A stretch of 64,000 bases of DNA from Thalassobacillus sp. CUG 92003 (GCF_013618635.1 NZ_JABLSJ010000004.1:124001-188000); one strand, 5' to 3'. Positions 51,832 to 62,897 are shown, counted from the first letter of the stretch. The notes: generated by a model from the letters alone, not told the origin. Program-made: numbers and translations.

Positions 51832-54540
51832 TTATTTCAATTTGTTGCGGAGAACCATTTGTAAAATGCCGCCATGACGATAGTAATCAATTTCCACATC
51901 ACTATCAAAACGGGCAACGACATCGAACTCTTTTGTATTACCTTCTTCATCGGTCGCTGTTACGTTGACAAGATCATGCGGTTTGACGTTCTCATCAATT
52001 TTGACATCAAATGTTTCACGGCCCGTCAGACCTAACGATTCAATGGTGTCTTCTTTTTTAAATTGCAATGGAAGAACACCCATCATCACGAGGTTTGAAC
52101 GGTGGATACGCTCAAAGCTCTCGGCAATGACCGTTTTAATACCTAAGAGATCCGTACCTTTAGCAGCCCAGTCACGGGAGCTTCCCATGCCGTAATCCTT
52201 ACCGGCAATGACCATTAGCGGTGTTTCATCTTGCTGATATTTCATGGCCGCAGTATAAATCGGCATGACTTCCTCTGTCGGCCAATAGGTTGTAAAGCCG
52301 CCCTCTGTATCCGGTGCTAACTCATTGCGTATCCGGATGTTCGCAAACGTGCCGCGCATCATGACTTCATGATTTCCGCGACGAGAACCGTACGAGTTGA
52401 AGTTACGCGGGCTTACGCCTTTATCCTGGAGATATTCACCCGCCGGCATATCTTTCGGGATCGCACCTGCTGGTGATATATGGTCTGTCGTAACAGAATC
52501 GCCAAACTTACCAATTACCCGCATGCCTTCGAGTGATTCCACTTGTTTCGGCTCGCTGGACAGCCCTTCAAAGAATGGCGGATTCTGGATGTACGTGGAT
52601 TCTTCATCCCAGTCATACAATGGCTCATCGGTCGTCTCAATTTCATTCCACTTCTCATTGGAATTAAAGACGGACTCATATTCTTTACGGAAGATTTCCG
52701 GTGTTACCACTCTGGCAATTTCCGCTTTGATTTCTTCCATCGTCGGCCAGATATCCTGGAAATAAACAGGTTCACCGTCAGCATCTGTACCCAATGCTTC
52801 TTTTGTCAAGTCCTTCTGCACTGTTCCCGCTAGAGCATAAGCGACAACGAGTGGTGGTGAAGCCAGGTAATTGGCTTTGACTAACGGATGGATGCGGCCT
52901 TCAAAGTTCCGGTTACCGGAAAGAACGGACGAAACGGTTAAATCCTCTTTGGCAATGCCTTCTTCGATTTCAGGTGCCAATGGCCCGGAGTTCCCGATAC
53001 AGGTCGTACAGCCGTAGCCGACAAGGTTGAAACCGAGTTGCTCGAGATAATTCATTAATCCTGAGTCTTCTAAGTAGCGGGTAACGACTTTAGAACCGGG
53101 TGCGAGTGATGTTTTTACATATTCCGGTACTTCTAAGCCTTTCTCTACCGCTTTCTTAGCAACCAGGCCTGCTCCCAACATTACATGGGGATTGGAGGTA
53201 TTCGTACAGGATGTGATAGCAGCTATCGCCACTGCACCGGTCTCCATCACAGACTTTTTACCGTTCGAATGTTTGATTTCGGCCTGCTTGTCGAACTCAG
53301 ATTCCTGTAGTCCAAACCCTTGATTACCTGACGGGGCTGTGATCGCCTTCGTAAAGGAATCCTTCATTTGGGATAGAGGAATCAAATCTTGCGGACGTTT
53401 TGGTCCGGATAAGTTCGGCTCAAGCTCTGATAAGTCAATCTCAACCAGGTCCGTAAATTCAGGATCTTCTTGATCAGGCGTATACCATAGTTGGTTCGCT
53501 TTGCTGTAAGTCTCTACTAAGTCAATTTGTTCTTCGCTTCGTCCAGTTAGACGCATGTATTCAAGCGTTTCGTTATCAACTGGGAAAAAGCCGCACGTTG
53601 CGCCATACTCTGGTGCCATATTGGAAATAGTCGCTCGGTCGGCAAGTGGCATTTCCTGAAGCCCTGGCCCAAAGAACTCGACGAATTTACCGACGACTTG
53701 CTTTTCACGCAAGGTTTGCGTAACTTTAAGAGCCAGGTCAGTCGCTGTCGTGCCTTGCGGGAAGCTTCCATTAAGCTTGACCCCGATGACTTCCGGAGCA
53801 GGGAAGTATGATGGCTGACCAAGCATGCCGGCCTCTGCTTCGATTCCGCCGACACCCCAGCCAAGTATGCCAAGGCCATTGATCATCGTTGTATGAGAGT
53901 CCGTTCCCACCAACGTATCAGGATACGCTTCCAACTCGCCTTGCTCATCATCTTTTGCATGAACGACATTCGCAATATATTCCAGGTTCACCTGGTGGAC
54001 GATTCCGGTTGCAGGCGGCACAGCACGATAGTTATCAAAGGCTTTCTGCGCCCAATGGAGAAATTCATAGCGTTCTTTGTTTCGATCAAATTCAAGCTCC
54101 ATATTGACACGCAACGCATCAGGTGTCCCGTACTGATCAACTTGTACAGAGTGGTCAATTACGAGATCCACCGGCACCTCCGGGTTGATCTTTTCTGGAC
54201 TGCCCCCTAAATCAACCATCGCTTTCCGTAAAGACGCCAGGTCAACGACGGCCGGCACTCCTGTAAAGTCCTGAAGGATGACGCGAGACGGTTTAAACGG
54301 CACATCTTCATCTTTTGATTCAGGTGTGCCCCATTTTGCTAGGCTTTCGACATGTTCATCTTTAATAACATGTCCATCATGCTGACGTAATAAAGATTCT
54401 AGCAGCACACGAATCGAAAAAGGAAGACGCGAAATCTTCCCATGCCCTGCTTCTTCTAATGCAGCAAGATCGTAGTAATTGTAGGATTTGCCGTTAAGGT
54501 CAAATTGTCTACGTGCATTGAAAGCAAAATTGTTTGCCAT
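51832..54540 (-). CDS. acnA: Aconitate hydratase (CitB/AcnA)
   Basis: The [4Fe-4S] enzyme interconverting citrate and isocitrate; in B. subtilis CitB also binds RNA when the cluster is lost. The 902-aa protein has cluster Cys in [20 protein letters not shown] and [15 protein letters not shown], plus [20 protein letters not shown] and [20 protein letters not shown] of the swivelling domain. Length fits AcnA (not AcnB). Order with yneN and yneK matches citB of B. subtilis. A ribosome site GAGGGGGTAA precedes the ATG. A weak cre-like sequence lies at about 54684-54698, overlapping a TATAAT-like -10. Confidence 0.96.
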   Translation of the reverse strand: MANNFAFNARRQFDLNGKSYNYYDLAALEEAGHGKISRLPFSIRVLLESLLRQHDGHVIKDEHVESLAKWGTPESKDEDVPFKPSRVILQDFTGVPAVVDLASLRKAMVDLGGSPEKINPEVPVDLVIDHSVQVDQYGTPDALRVNMELEFDRNKERYEFLHWAQKAFDNYRAVPPATGIVHQVNLEYIANVVHAKDDEQGELEAYPDTLVGTDSHTTMINGLGILGWGVGGIEAEAGMLGQPSYFPAPEVIGVKLNGSFPQGTTATDLALKVTQTLREKQVVGKFVEFFGPGLQEMPLADRATISNMAPEYGATCGFFPVDNETLEYMRLTGRSEEQIDLVETYSKANQLWYTPDQEDPEFTDLVEIDLSELEPNLSGPKRPQDLIPLSQMKDSFTKAITAPSGNQGFGLQESEFDKQAEIKHSNGKKSVMETGAVAIAAITSCTNTSNPHVMLGAGLVAKKAVEKGLEVPEYVKTSLAPGSKVVTRYLEDSGLMNYLEQLGFNLVGYGCTTCIGNSGPLAPEIEEGIAKEDLTVSSVLSGNRNFEGRIHPLVKANYLASPPLVVAYALAGTVQKDLTKEALGTDADGEPVYFQDIWPTMEEIKAEIARVVTPEIFRKEYESVFNSNEKWNEIETTDEPLYDWDEESTYIQNPPFFEGLSSEPKQVESLEGMRVIGKFGDSVTTDHISPAGAIPKDMPAGEYLQDKGVSPRNFNSYGSRRGNHEVMMRGTFANIRIRNELAPDTEGGFTTYWPTEEVMPIYTAAMKYQQDETPLMVIAGKDYGMGSSRDWAAKGTDLLGIKTVIAESFERIHRSNLVMMGVLPLQFKKEDTIESLGLTGRETFDVKIDENVKPHDLVNVTATDEEGNTKEFDVVARFDSDVEIDYYRHGGILQMVLRNKLK

Positions 54541-54847
54541 ATTCCTTTACCCCCTCATTAAATTTGCATTAATGGCGAGCCTTATGTATCGGGCTTCCCC
54601 ATTCCCCATTGCAGCATATGTTCAAAACATAACAAAAAAGCACAAAAATCTGCACTTTTCATTTTAATTGAAATCGAATTATAAGTAAAACGTTTCGAGT
54701 AATTTTTTATTCGCTATCCAGCCGCTATATAATCAAAAAATCCTCTATCCGGAAAAGAAACTAAGCAAGTCACCTCAAAATGTGTCCATTTTACAGGGAC
54801 GCACTGGTATTAGAGGTATCACCTACAAAAAAACAACCAGGTGCTCA
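54541..54847. other. acnA upstream region
   Basis: This gap holds the acnA promoter on the minus strand. A TATAAT-like -10 reads at about 54679-54684 (minus strand) with a poor -35, and an inverted repeat TATGTT-CAA-AACATA lies at 54617-54631 in the leader. No gene or sspO/sspP was found. Confidence 0.5.
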
Positions 54848-54867
54848 TTACGCGCCCTGATTGTTTT
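54830..54867 (-). terminator. Terminator overlapping the end of the histidine kinase gene
   Basis: The minus-strand stem AAAACAATCAGGGCGC/GCACCTGGTTGTTTT (15-16 bp, a few mismatches) encloses the TAA stop of the kinase in its loop and ends in T7. The last codons (Lys-Asn-Asn-Gln-Gly-Ala) form the 5' arm. Confidence 0.8.
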
Positions 54868-55954
54868 TCATAATGGGAAGTTGAATCGAAAAAGTACTCC
54901 CTTGCTGTGAATTCTGAGAAATTTTAAGGTAGCCTCCCTGTTTTTGCAAGATTTGCTCAGAAATCATTAATCCCAATCCTGTCCCGTTCGGTTTAGTAGT
55001 AAAAAACGGCTCTAACACCCGGTCTTTGATTTCTGGCGGAATCCCAGGCCCTTCATCCATTACATCGACGTGCACCTTATCGCGGCCGTAATAGGCTAGA
55101 ATGTTCACGTGTCCGCCGCCAGGCATGACCTCAATCGCATTTTTAATTAAATTCAATAAAACTTGCTTGAATTGCGACCGGTTAACATGGACTTCAATCA
55201 TCTCTTCTACATGAACATGTAACTGGACATCATTCCGAGACGATTCTGTTTGCAGTAGCAGCACGACTTCCTCAATCATATCGCTGAGCGTTTCTAGATT
55301 CATTTGTTGAGAGACAGGTTTAGAAAAAGACAGTAATTCACCCGTCACATTTTCCATTTTTTCAATCTCTTCTTCCATAATACGGTAATACTGCTCTTTC
55401 GAGGAAATATTAGTCTGTAATAATTGCAAAAATCCTTTAATCGATGTCAGCGGATTCCTGATTTCATGGACAATTCCAGCCGCCAATTGCCCCGTATTAA
55501 CCATTTGCTCAACTTTCAACAACTTGTCTTCATCTGAGATGGGTTTTGCTAACACCATAATGGCATAATCATGCCTGGATTTGTCATAATTCAATTTAAT
55601 TTGAACGCGAGCCCGCCTATACCTCTTATTCGAACAAAGAAGGGCACAATCGGAAGTATGAGACAATTCGGGGGTATTGATCATGTGATGCTGAAGTTCG
55701 GTGAATCCAGTAGTTGATATAAAAAGTGAAGCTGATTGACCTATCATTTCATCTGGATCATAGCCTAGCGCTTCTTTGACTGAAGGTGATATATAGAGAA
55801 TCTCACCTGACGCATCCAACAACGCCATAATGTCATTCGTATTTGCAACCACCCAGTCCAAAAAATAATCGGGCATAAAAGCCATACCGTCTGAGCCTTT
55901 ATGGCTGGCGTTCTGATCATGGGGACGTTCATTCGCTTGATTGCTTTGACTCAT
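54848..55954 (-). CDS. PAS-domain sensor histidine kinase (KinA/KinE-like sporulation kinase)
   Basis: A soluble 368-aa kinase: PAS domain at about residues 35-135 (DWVVANTNDIMALLDASGEI, then LYISPSVKEALGYDPDEMIG), a dimerisation/phospho-accepting domain with AAGIVHEIRNPLTSIKGFLQ (phospho-His at 163), and an ATPase domain with NLIKNAIEVMP, DEGPGIPPE and TTKPNGTGLGL. No membrane segment. Architecture matches KinA/KinE-type kinases feeding the Spo0A phosphorelay; which kinase and signal are not known. There is no response regulator next to it, as in orphan kinases. The gene is preceded by a 239-bp gap without a visible gene. Confidence 0.9.
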   Translation of the reverse strand: MSQSNQANERPHDQNASHKGSDGMAFMPDYFLDWVVANTNDIMALLDASGEILYISPSVKEALGYDPDEMIGQSASLFISTTGFTELQHHMINTPELSHTSDCALLCSNKRYRRARVQIKLNYDKSRHDYAIMVLAKPISDEDKLLKVEQMVNTGQLAAGIVHEIRNPLTSIKGFLQLLQTNISSKEQYYRIMEEEIEKMENVTGELLSFSKPVSQQMNLETLSDMIEEVVLLLQTESSRNDVQLHVHVEEMIEVHVNRSQFKQVLLNLIKNAIEVMPGGGHVNILAYYGRDKVHVDVMDEGPGIPPEIKDRVLEPFFTTKPNGTGLGLMISEQILQKQGGYLKISQNSQQGSTFSIQLPIMKNNQGA

Positions 55955-56205
55955 AACTTCTGCCCTCCTACTGGCATCCTTTTCTAATACTATCCAACTT
56001 ACAATAAACGAGCAAGCTATTTCTAGTATAAAAGTTGTACGTCCATTATTAAACCCAAAATGCTTACCATTGCAGACCTCGGTCTTGTGTTTCTCGGTCT
56101 CAAATCTTATAATTAATACAAGCCGTTACGCAATTACATCATTACGTTATTATCAAATCCTGTGTTTATTGATATATTCATATCTATGTTGAAATGGGTG
56201 ATATT

Positions 56206-56643
56206 ATGTCTGACTTATCAGTCGGATTTTCCTTGTTCCTTGTAGCCTGGATCGTTATCATGATCGGACTGATGGCCACAGGCGGTTTTTTCATGTTTCG
56301 CAAATTTCTTAAACGTCTGCCTAAAGAAGATGGAAACTCCATACTTGATTGGGAAGAATATTATGTAGAACAAACCCGCCATCTCTGGAGCGCTAGCCAA
56401 AGAAATTTATTAGAGGAACTGGTAGAGCCCGTGCCTGAATTATTCCGCGATATAGCCCGCCAAAAAATCGCAGGTAAAATAGGTGAATTGGCGCTCCAGA
56501 AACAAAAGAAAAGTATAACCGACGACATTCTGATTGAAGGTTATATCCGCGCAACGCCGAAGCGTGATCATAAATTTTTGATCAGAACCCTAGAAAAAAA
56601 AGATATCGATTTAACGCCTTATCAGCCTCTGTTAGACCAATAA
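56206..56643 (+). CDS. yneK: DUF2621 membrane protein YneK
   Basis: The 145-aa product has one N-terminal membrane segment (LFLVAWIVIMIGLMATGGFF) and a soluble part with DWEEYYVEQTRHLWSASQRN and RNLLEELVEPVPELFRDIAR. It is the YneK/DUF2621 family; its position near ccdC is as in B. subtilis. Function unknown. ATG 56206 has a weak GGGTGAT site; the ATG at 56194 has none. Confidence 0.88.
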   Translation: MSDLSVGFSLFLVAWIVIMIGLMATGGFFMFRKFLKRLPKEDGNSILDWEEYYVEQTRHLWSASQRNLLEELVEPVPELFRDIARQKIAGKIGELALQKQKKSITDDILIEGYIRATPKRDHKFLIRTLEKKDIDLTPYQPLLDQ

Positions 56644-56672
56644 AAATTCCTGCCCTATCGGCAGGAATTTTT
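56642..56672. terminator. Bidirectional terminator between yneK and ccdC
   Basis: A perfect 13-bp stem (AAAAATTCCTGCC and its complement) with a 5-base loop, A- and T-rich ends on both sides. It overlaps the yneK stop and the ccdC stop (56671-56673). Confidence 0.92.
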
Positions 56673-57144
56673 ATTGAATTTGTTTTTCTAGCTTCAGGTA
56701 CTTCAAAAGCATGGCAATTCGCCACGTTCCGATCATCCCGAGAGCCAGCAGGAAAAACATTCCACTCGTTTCCCCTACGGAAACCGTTTGACCGATCATC
56801 AACTTTAAAATAATCCGAAAGACCAATAAGCCGGCTAAAATAAAAATAAATGCTTTTGAAGGAACCAAATAGATATCCCGACCTCGGATTTCGAAATTAG
56901 ACGTCTTTATTAAAAAGACTGAAAAGATGACCCCCACGACCAACGCTTCAATAACTTGACTCCAGCTCACACGAAAAAAAGGAACGATAAACATAAACGC
57001 CCCTGTGCTCATAAATAACGGTGGGAGGAGAATTTTCTTAATGCTTGCGGGTTGTTTTGCTGCTCTAAGCCGGATGAAAATCATCCCTGTGGCCATAACT
57101 GCCGCAACACATGTACTTGCAATTAACCAGAACATAAAATTCAC
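56671..57144 (-). CDS. ccdC: Cytochrome c biogenesis-associated protein CcdC
   Basis: An integral membrane protein of 157 aa with four to five spans. It has the CcdC/DUF1453-type pattern (MIFIRLRAAKQPASIKKILL, then PPLFMSTGAFMFIVPFFRVS and FEIRGRDIYLVPSKAFIFIL). In B. subtilis ccdC lies in the ccdA region; its exact function is unclear. Here it follows the mrpB-like gene by 56 bases. Confidence 0.9.
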   Translation of the reverse strand: MNFMFWLIASTCVAAVMATGMIFIRLRAAKQPASIKKILLPPLFMSTGAFMFIVPFFRVSWSQVIEALVVGVIFSVFLIKTSNFEIRGRDIYLVPSKAFIFILAGLLVFRIILKLMIGQTVSVGETSGMFFLLALGMIGTWRIAMLLKYLKLEKQIQ

Positions 57145-57200
57145 TCTTTTCTTGCGTCAATGCGTATTGAATTCGTTCGAGTAAGACCTGATCTTCCGGT

Positions 57201-57629
57201 TTATCCTCTATCATCTGCTATCGTAAGAATGATGGTCATCGTCACACCTATGACAGTTAAATAAACACCAAGGTCAAATAACAAAGCCGTTGCAAGCTCC
57301 GTTTTTCCGAGGATAGGGAGCTGGAAATATGCATAGGTTTGACTTAAAAAAGGCTGACCGAATACAAACGAGCCCACACCTGTCAAAACAGCAATCGCAA
57401 GCCCTAACGCAACGACAAACCGAAAATTGACAGGCAGGACTTTAGCCATCGCTTCAGAACCGTACGCCATATTCATGAGAATAATGGCTGCAGCGGTCAT
57501 CAAACCGCCGATAAAACCGCCTCCCGGGTTATTATGACCGGAGAAAAATAAGTAGACGGAGAAACCAATTAGAATGAAAGCGATCAGTGATGTGGTTGTT
57601 CGTAAAATTATGTCATTCGTTCGAGTCAT
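57201..57629 (-). CDS. mrpB: Orphan Na+/H+ antiporter subunit B (MrpB/MnhB)
   Basis: The 142-aa protein is a full MnhB/MrpB subunit with four spans, including NDIILRTTTSLIAFILIGFS, SGHNNPGGGFIGGLMTAAAI and LGKTELATALLFDLGVYLTV. Such subunits normally occur in six- or seven-gene mrp operons (mrpABCDEFG); no other mrp gene is in the window. It occupies the slot between ccdA and ccdC where B. subtilis has yneI, a CheY-like gene. ATG 57629 follows AAGGAG. It may assemble with Mrp subunits encoded elsewhere or have another use. Confidence 0.92.
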   Translation of the reverse strand: MTRTNDIILRTTTSLIAFILIGFSVYLFFSGHNNPGGGFIGGLMTAAAIILMNMAYGSEAMAKVLPVNFRFVVALGLAIAVLTGVGSFVFGQPFLSQTYAYFQLPILGKTELATALLFDLGVYLTVIGVTMTIILTIADDRG

Positions 57630-57696
57630 CTTCTTTCTCCTTACCTTCTCGAAAGTTATTTTCATCATAATATATTTCAGGATTAAAATCTATGCA

Positions 57697-58401
57697 TCAG
57701 AAACCAGAAAATCCAAACAGACCTGCTAGATAGGAGGTCAATTTCGTCATCCAGTCAAAATACAAAGCGATTCCCATGCCAATCATAATGTAGCCGCCCA
57801 CTTTAATGAAAGAAGTGCTATTACGCTTTATCCAATCCATTTTACCGACAAAAAAGGAGAGGATGAAAAACGGAACGGAAAAACCAAGCGCGTAGGCGAT
57901 CATCATAATCATACCTAATTCAGGGCTTTCGGCCGCTAATAATAAAACAGCTCCGAGAATAGGTCCGGTGCAGGGCGTCCATCCCAACGAAAACGTTAAC
58001 CCAATCAAGAAAGAGCCGAAATAACCAGCGGGACGGTTCTTAAAGCTGATTTTTCGATCTTTCATCAAAAATTTGAAATTGAATACACCGATGATCACCA
58101 ATCCAAAAAAGATGATTAAAATAGCACCCAGCTGCCGAATGATATCCTGATGACCTAATAGAATTTCAGATAAAAACATACTCGAAAATCCCAGCATCAC
58201 AAAGATAGCTGAAAAACCGAGCAGAAAGAGAGTTGTATGGACGAGACTCCTTCTCCTCAGCATCGCGTTATCTTCTTTAATCTCACTCACACTCATCCCC
58301 GTTATATAAGAAAGAAAGGCAGGGTACAGAGGTAAGACACATGGGGAGATAAACGATAAAAAGCCCGCGCCAAACGCAATGAAAACATTAATTTCTGACA
58401 T
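57697..58401 (-). CDS. ccdA: Thiol-disulfide transmembrane transporter CcdA
   Basis: CcdA passes electrons across the membrane to extracytoplasmic thioredoxin-like proteins for cytochrome c maturation and spore synthesis. The 234-aa protein has six spans, the conserved FISPCVLPLYPAFLSYITGM with the first redox Cys, and SLGWTPCTGPILGAVLLLAA with the second. It is the first gene of ccdA-mrpB-ccdC. Partner candidates here include YneN. AGGGGAAGT precedes the ATG. Confidence 0.95.
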   Translation of the reverse strand: MSEINVFIAFGAGFLSFISPCVLPLYPAFLSYITGMSVSEIKEDNAMLRRRSLVHTTLFLLGFSAIFVMLGFSSMFLSEILLGHQDIIRQLGAILIIFFGLVIIGVFNFKFLMKDRKISFKNRPAGYFGSFLIGLTFSLGWTPCTGPILGAVLLLAAESPELGMIMMIAYALGFSVPFFILSFFVGKMDWIKRNSTSFIKVGGYIMIGMGIALYFDWMTKLTSYLAGLFGFSGF

Positions 58402-58571
58402 ATCGGCACTTCCCCTTTCAAAACCTTACATTTATACTACTTTATATGGCCGACCTCGTATTAATCCGACCCTTATTGTATCAGAGAGCCAGGCAAAATA
58501 CGAAACCATAACATGACTATATCGTGACGATTTAAGTGGAACGCGTTTCAATTATATGCAGAAACGCTTAA

Positions 58572-58600
58572 AAACCTTCTTCCCAAACGGAAGAAGGTTT
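58572..58600 (-). terminator. Terminator of yneF
   Basis: AAACCTTCTTCC pairs perfectly with GGAAGAAGGTTT around CAAAC, followed by T-rich sequence on the minus strand, 9 bases after the stop. No ynzD-like gene was seen in 58402-58571. Confidence 0.9.
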
Positions 58601-58608
58601 TGTAAACG

Positions 58609-58833
58609 TCATTTTGATTGCTGTTGATTGTTCATCGAACGCATCATTTGATTGATTTTCTTCTGTGAAGGTTTCTGCCCCATCTGCATCATGAGTGTCC
58701 GAAGCATTTGCTCGTTAATCGGCGGGTTCTTCTTCAAATAACTCATCATATATTTTCGGGCAATAAAAAAGCCTAATGCTGCCCCTGCGATCAGGGCAAG
58801 CACAGCTATTACAATGACCCATACTATGCTCAT
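58609..58833 (-). CDS. yneF: UPF0154 protein YneF
   Basis: A 74-aa protein with one N-terminal membrane span ([20 protein letters not shown], then [20 protein letters not shown]) and a short cytoplasmic tail with [20 protein letters not shown]. This is the well-conserved YneF family of unknown function. The ATG 58833 is 7 bases from GAAGGAGGA; an upstream extension would cover that site. Confidence 0.93.
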   Translation of the reverse strand: MSIVWVIVIAVLALIAGAALGFFIARKYMMSYLKKNPPINEQMLRTLMMQMGQKPSQKKINQMMRSMNNQQQSK

Positions 58834-58902
58834 CAAGTCTTCCTCCTTCAAATTATCTCTCATACAGTATAGTAAAATGACCTTAATAATACAATAGCAA
58901 CT

Positions 58903-59334
58903 TTACGAGAGCAATCGAACAATCGACTTTGGCGAAATCCAGCCAAAGTGGCTTCCTCCCTCTTCGATGACAAACAAATTTCCAGCCCGATACCGCAATG
59001 GTTCGAAAACCATCTTTTCTGCATCCCAATAAGATGGACATTGTACCACCCAATAACCTGACTGGGGTTCTATTATAGCATGGTTTTGCCTCTGTTTGTT
59101 CTCAAGCCGATAGACCTCTTCTACAGGGTCATAGCTTAAACAACGCCATGCGTCTTCTAGCATATCCAACCATCCAATAGGCAAATCATCAGTTATGTAA
59201 TCAAACTGCTTGCGATAAATGCTTGAAGCTGGATTTTCCAAATACGCTTTAAAAAAACGATGGACCAAATCGGTTTTATAATAGTAACGGTCAAGAACGA
59301 AGGGTTTAACTGCAAATATGTAGAAAAGAGCCAC
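58903..59334 (-). CDS. sirA: Sporulation inhibitor of replication SirA
   Basis: In B. subtilis SirA binds DnaA domain I and stops new replication rounds during sporulation. The 143-aa protein matches in length, gene position (between tkt and yneF) and in the pattern FRKQFDYITDDLPIGWLDML, ending SHFGWISPKSIVRLL. Overall divergence is large, so identity depends partly on position. The start is GTG after AAAGGAGG. Confidence 0.83.
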   Translation of the reverse strand: MALFYIFAVKPFVLDRYYYKTDLVHRFFKAYLENPASSIYRKQFDYITDDLPIGWLDMLEDAWRCLSYDPVEEVYRLENKQRQNHAIIEPQSGYWVVQCPSYWDAEKMVFEPLRYRAGNLFVIEEGGSHFGWISPKSIVRLLS

Positions 59335-59435
59335 ACGAACGTCCTCCTTTTATAAAGGAGTATAGCTGTTTTCTAGCAAATAATATGTCATAATTTCGGG
59401 TATTTTCCTGCGTTGTTTGTCGAAACATAAAACAA

Positions 59436-59476
59436 AAAGACAGAGCCATTAAGCGAACCCGCTTAAATGGCTCTGT
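59436..59476 (-). terminator. Terminator of tkt
   Basis: A 15-bp stem with one bulged A (CAGAGCCATTAAGCG/CGCTTAAATGGCTCTG) followed by a T-rich run on the minus strand, about 35 bases after the stop. Confidence 0.88.
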
Positions 59477-59510
59477 GGCATGATACCTATCTTTTGCCCC
59501 AAACAAGAGA

Positions 59511-61514
59511 TTAATTCATGAGGTTCTCGGCATGTTTCACCACATTATCAACGGTAAACCCATACTTCTCAACGACCAGATCTCCTGCAGCGGATGCACC
59601 GAACGTATCGATGCCAAGTACGGAACCTTCTATTCCGACATAACGTTCCCAACCAAACGGAGAAGCCATTTCGATAGCCAGACGTTTGGTCACGGCTTTA
59701 GGCAGCACACTCTCCTGATAGTCTGAAGACTGCTGATTGAAACGATCCCAGGATGGCAAGCTTACGACGCTTACATCATAGCCTTTCTTCTTCAACTCGG
59801 CTTGTGCGCCTACAGCCAGCTGCACTTCAGAACCTGAAGCAATCAAGATACCATCAGGCGTGCCTTTATCTGCTGGACTTAAGACATAGCCGCCTTTTTT
59901 CACGCCTTCATACGATTTTTCGGCTGTGCCTTCTAATGTCGGCAAGCCTTGACGGGTCAACACGAGAGCCGTCGGTGTTGTGTTTGATTCTAATGCCAAT
60001 CGCCATGCTGCACTCGTCTCATTTCCATCAGCCGGGCGGATGACAGATAAGTTAGGCATCGCGCGCAAGGATGGCAGCTGTTCGATAGGCTCATGAGTCG
60101 GTCCATCTTCCCCAACGGCAATTGAATCATGCGTAAACACATAATTGACCGGAAGATTCATGACAGCCGATAGCCTCAATGCCGGGCGTAAATAGTCACT
60201 GAAGACAAAGAATGTTCCGGCGTAAGCTTTCAGACCGCCATGGAGCACCATTCCGTTTAAGGCACATGCCATCGCGAATTCACGCACGCCAAACCAGATA
60301 TTACGACCCGCGTAATTGTGACGGGAGAAATCGTCTTCGCCCTTCACCGTTGTTTTATTAGAGCCGGCCAAATCAGCGCTGCCTCCGAAGAAATAAGGTA
60401 CTTTTTGCGATAACGCGTTGATTACTTCACCTGAAGCCGCGCGTGTAGCGAGTTTATCTTCACCAGCTTGATAGCTCGGCAATTCGTCTTTCCATCCTTG
60501 TGGAAGTTCACCATTAATCGCTTGTTCCAGTTCTTTTGCCAACTCAGGATAGTCTTCTTTGTACTGTTTGAACTGGCTGTTCCACTGTTCTTCTTTATCC
60601 TGTCCGTGGTGCTGAACTTTTTGTTTGAAGTCCTCATAAACTTCTTCCGGCACATGAAATGGTTCATGCTCCCATTTATAAAATTCTTTCGTTCTTCCGA
60701 CTTCTTCATCGCCAAGTGGAGCTCCATGAGCATCAGCCTTACCGGATTTTGTCGGGGCACCGTAACCGATGACTGTTTTGACTTCAATCATGGTCGGCTG
60801 CTCGGTGTTCGCTTTTGCTTCTTCAATGGCTTTTCGAATTGTATCAGTGGCTGTCCCATCCTCGACGCGAATAACCTGCCAACCATACGCTTTGTAACGA
60901 TCCTCTACGCTTTCACTGAAGGAGCGATTCAAATCGCCATCCAAAGAAATATCATTCGAGTCATAAAGCACGATTAATTTACCTAAGCCTAGATGACCTG
61001 CGAGTGAACCGGATTCCTGGGAAACGCCTTCCATCAAATCACCATCACCACAGATCGCATACGTATAATGGTCAATGATCGCATAATCGTCACGGTTGTA
61101 TTTAGCTGCAAGATGACTTTCCGCCATCGCCATACCTGTCGCCATCCCAATGCCTTGTCCTAGAGGGCCGGTAGTCGCTTCGACTCCTTCTGTATGACCG
61201 AACTCAGGATGGCCCGGGGTTTTAGAGCCCCACTGACGAAATCCTTTCAAGTCATCTAACGTGACATTGTAACCCGATAAATGCAGCAAGCTGTATAGCA
61301 GCATTGACCCATGCCCTGCAGAGAGCACAAACCTATCACGATTGAACCAGTCAGGGTTCTTAGGATTGTGATCCATGAACTCTGTCCATAACGTGTAGGC
61401 CATCGGAGCAGAACCCATCGGCATCCCCGGGTGACCAGAGCTTGCATTTTCGACAGCATCAATTGTGAGTGTGCGAATCGTATTGATTGATAATTGTTCA
61501 AGATTGTTTTCCAT
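59511..61514 (-). CDS. tkt: Transketolase
   Basis: Thiamine-diphosphate enzyme of the pentose phosphate pathway moving two-carbon ketol units. The 667-aa protein has the TPP-binding motif [20 protein letters not shown], then [14 protein letters not shown], the second-domain [20 protein letters not shown], and [20 protein letters not shown]. Length and domain order are standard. It is flanked by sirA and ynzC as in B. subtilis. A strong terminator follows; a 5' gap of about 230 bp holds its promoter. Confidence 0.97.
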   Translation of the reverse strand: MENNLEQLSINTIRTLTIDAVENASSGHPGMPMGSAPMAYTLWTEFMDHNPKNPDWFNRDRFVLSAGHGSMLLYSLLHLSGYNVTLDDLKGFRQWGSKTPGHPEFGHTEGVEATTGPLGQGIGMATGMAMAESHLAAKYNRDDYAIIDHYTYAICGDGDLMEGVSQESGSLAGHLGLGKLIVLYDSNDISLDGDLNRSFSESVEDRYKAYGWQVIRVEDGTATDTIRKAIEEAKANTEQPTMIEVKTVIGYGAPTKSGKADAHGAPLGDEEVGRTKEFYKWEHEPFHVPEEVYEDFKQKVQHHGQDKEEQWNSQFKQYKEDYPELAKELEQAINGELPQGWKDELPSYQAGEDKLATRAASGEVINALSQKVPYFFGGSADLAGSNKTTVKGEDDFSRHNYAGRNIWFGVREFAMACALNGMVLHGGLKAYAGTFFVFSDYLRPALRLSAVMNLPVNYVFTHDSIAVGEDGPTHEPIEQLPSLRAMPNLSVIRPADGNETSAAWRLALESNTTPTALVLTRQGLPTLEGTAEKSYEGVKKGGYVLSPADKGTPDGILIASGSEVQLAVGAQAELKKKGYDVSVVSLPSWDRFNQQSSDYQESVLPKAVTKRLAIEMASPFGWERYVGIEGSVLGIDTFGASAAGDLVVEKYGFTVDNVVKHAENLMN

Positions 61515-61707
61515 TATTGTTTTATACCCCTTTCACACGATATATGTACCATGTATTATCCTATAATGAAAGTATCAACGTGACAAGCATTGTCTACTGA
61601 TTCGTCGTTCTTTTATACTCATTTACCTTCCCCAGGTTTTCGGCAATTAAACAGAGGGTGCTGTTAAACGATGTCTGGATGATCACCACTGAGATAAAAA
61701 AAGTGAA

Positions 61708-61742
61708 ACAGAAAACCCGCTTACTCGGAGTAAGCGGGTTTT
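61708..61742 (-). terminator. Terminator of ynzC
   Basis: AAACCCGCTTACT pairs perfectly with AGTAAGCGGGTTT around a 3-base loop (61713-61741); a T tract follows on the minus strand. Confidence 0.88.
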
Positions 61743-61744
61743 TA

Positions 61745-61978
61745 TTAATGTTTCTTTTCGTTTTCCTGCATTTGTTTCAGTTTGGACGGGGTCACGTCTT
61801 TCCCTTCCGGATCCATGACCTTCATACCTTTCAACTGATTCTTGAACGATTTCCTTACATTGCCGAGATACTGCTCCCGCAACGCTTGTTGTTCCTCTTT
61901 CTCTGAATCCGTAAGACCTTCTGCCTTCGATTTATTCGCCAATTCATTTATACGATTAATTTTTTCTTTAGAAAGCAT
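61745..61978 (-). CDS. ynzC: DUF896 protein YnzC
   Basis: A 77-aa helical protein starting MLSKEKINRINELANKSKAE with LREQYLGNVRKSFKNQLKGM; this is the DUF896 family, member of the yneA-yneB-ynzC SOS operon in B. subtilis. The ATG 61978 follows AAGGGG. It lies downstream of yneB and is probably cotranscribed from the same SOS-type promoter. Function unknown. Confidence 0.93.
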   Translation of the reverse strand: MLSKEKINRINELANKSKAEGLTDSEKEEQQALREQYLGNVRKSFKNQLKGMKVMDPEGKDVTPSKLKQMQENEKKH

Positions 61979-62051
61979 CGTAATACCCCTTTTTATATGC
62001 GTCATTTCATAAAAAAACAAGGTATCATCGGGACCCTCGTTTTTATCCATA

Positions 62052-62717
<666 letters not shown>

Positions 62718-62754
62718 TCATGCTACCTTTCTCGTTATCTTTTTATTGCACAGT

Positions 62755-62850
62755 CTAAACACTGCTTACCATGGAATAATACAGAAAAGCGATACTTAGA
62801 ACAAATAATAAAAGATACGTAACATCCAATTTAGAAAGTTTGTTAAACAT
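62755..62850 (-). CDS. 31-aa single-span membrane microprotein in the SOS operon (yneA position)
   Basis: Reads ATG-to-TAG with an ideal AGGAGG site 7 bases upstream. The sequence is [20 protein letters not shown] followed by [11 protein letters not shown]: a short polar start and one hydrophobic helix of about 17 residues. It is the first gene behind a near-consensus promoter containing LexA boxes, divergent from lexA, exactly where B. subtilis has yneA. YneA is about 100 aa with a membrane span and a LysM domain and blocks cell division; the LysM part is wholly missing. It may be a minimal division inhibitor or another SOS membrane factor; no homologue is recognised. Confidence 0.82.
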   Translation of the reverse strand: MFNKLSKLDVTYLLLFVLSIAFLYYSMVSSV

Positions 62851-62867
62851 GTCAATTCCTCCTAAAG

Positions 62868-62881
62868 AGAACTTTTGTTCG
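62868..62881. promoter_or_regulatory. LexA (SOS) box 1
   Basis: AGAACTTTTGTTCG matches CGAACNNNNGTTCG at 9 of 10 fixed positions. It lies between the divergent promoter and the ribosome site of the 31-aa gene. Confidence 0.85.
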
Positions 62882-62897
62882 CGTTTTTGATAATTCC

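Noticed and set aside
54684-54698. cre (CcpA) site upstream of acnA
   Set aside because: The AAACGTTTT core fits, but two to three consensus positions on the flanks do not; kept only as a weak remark.
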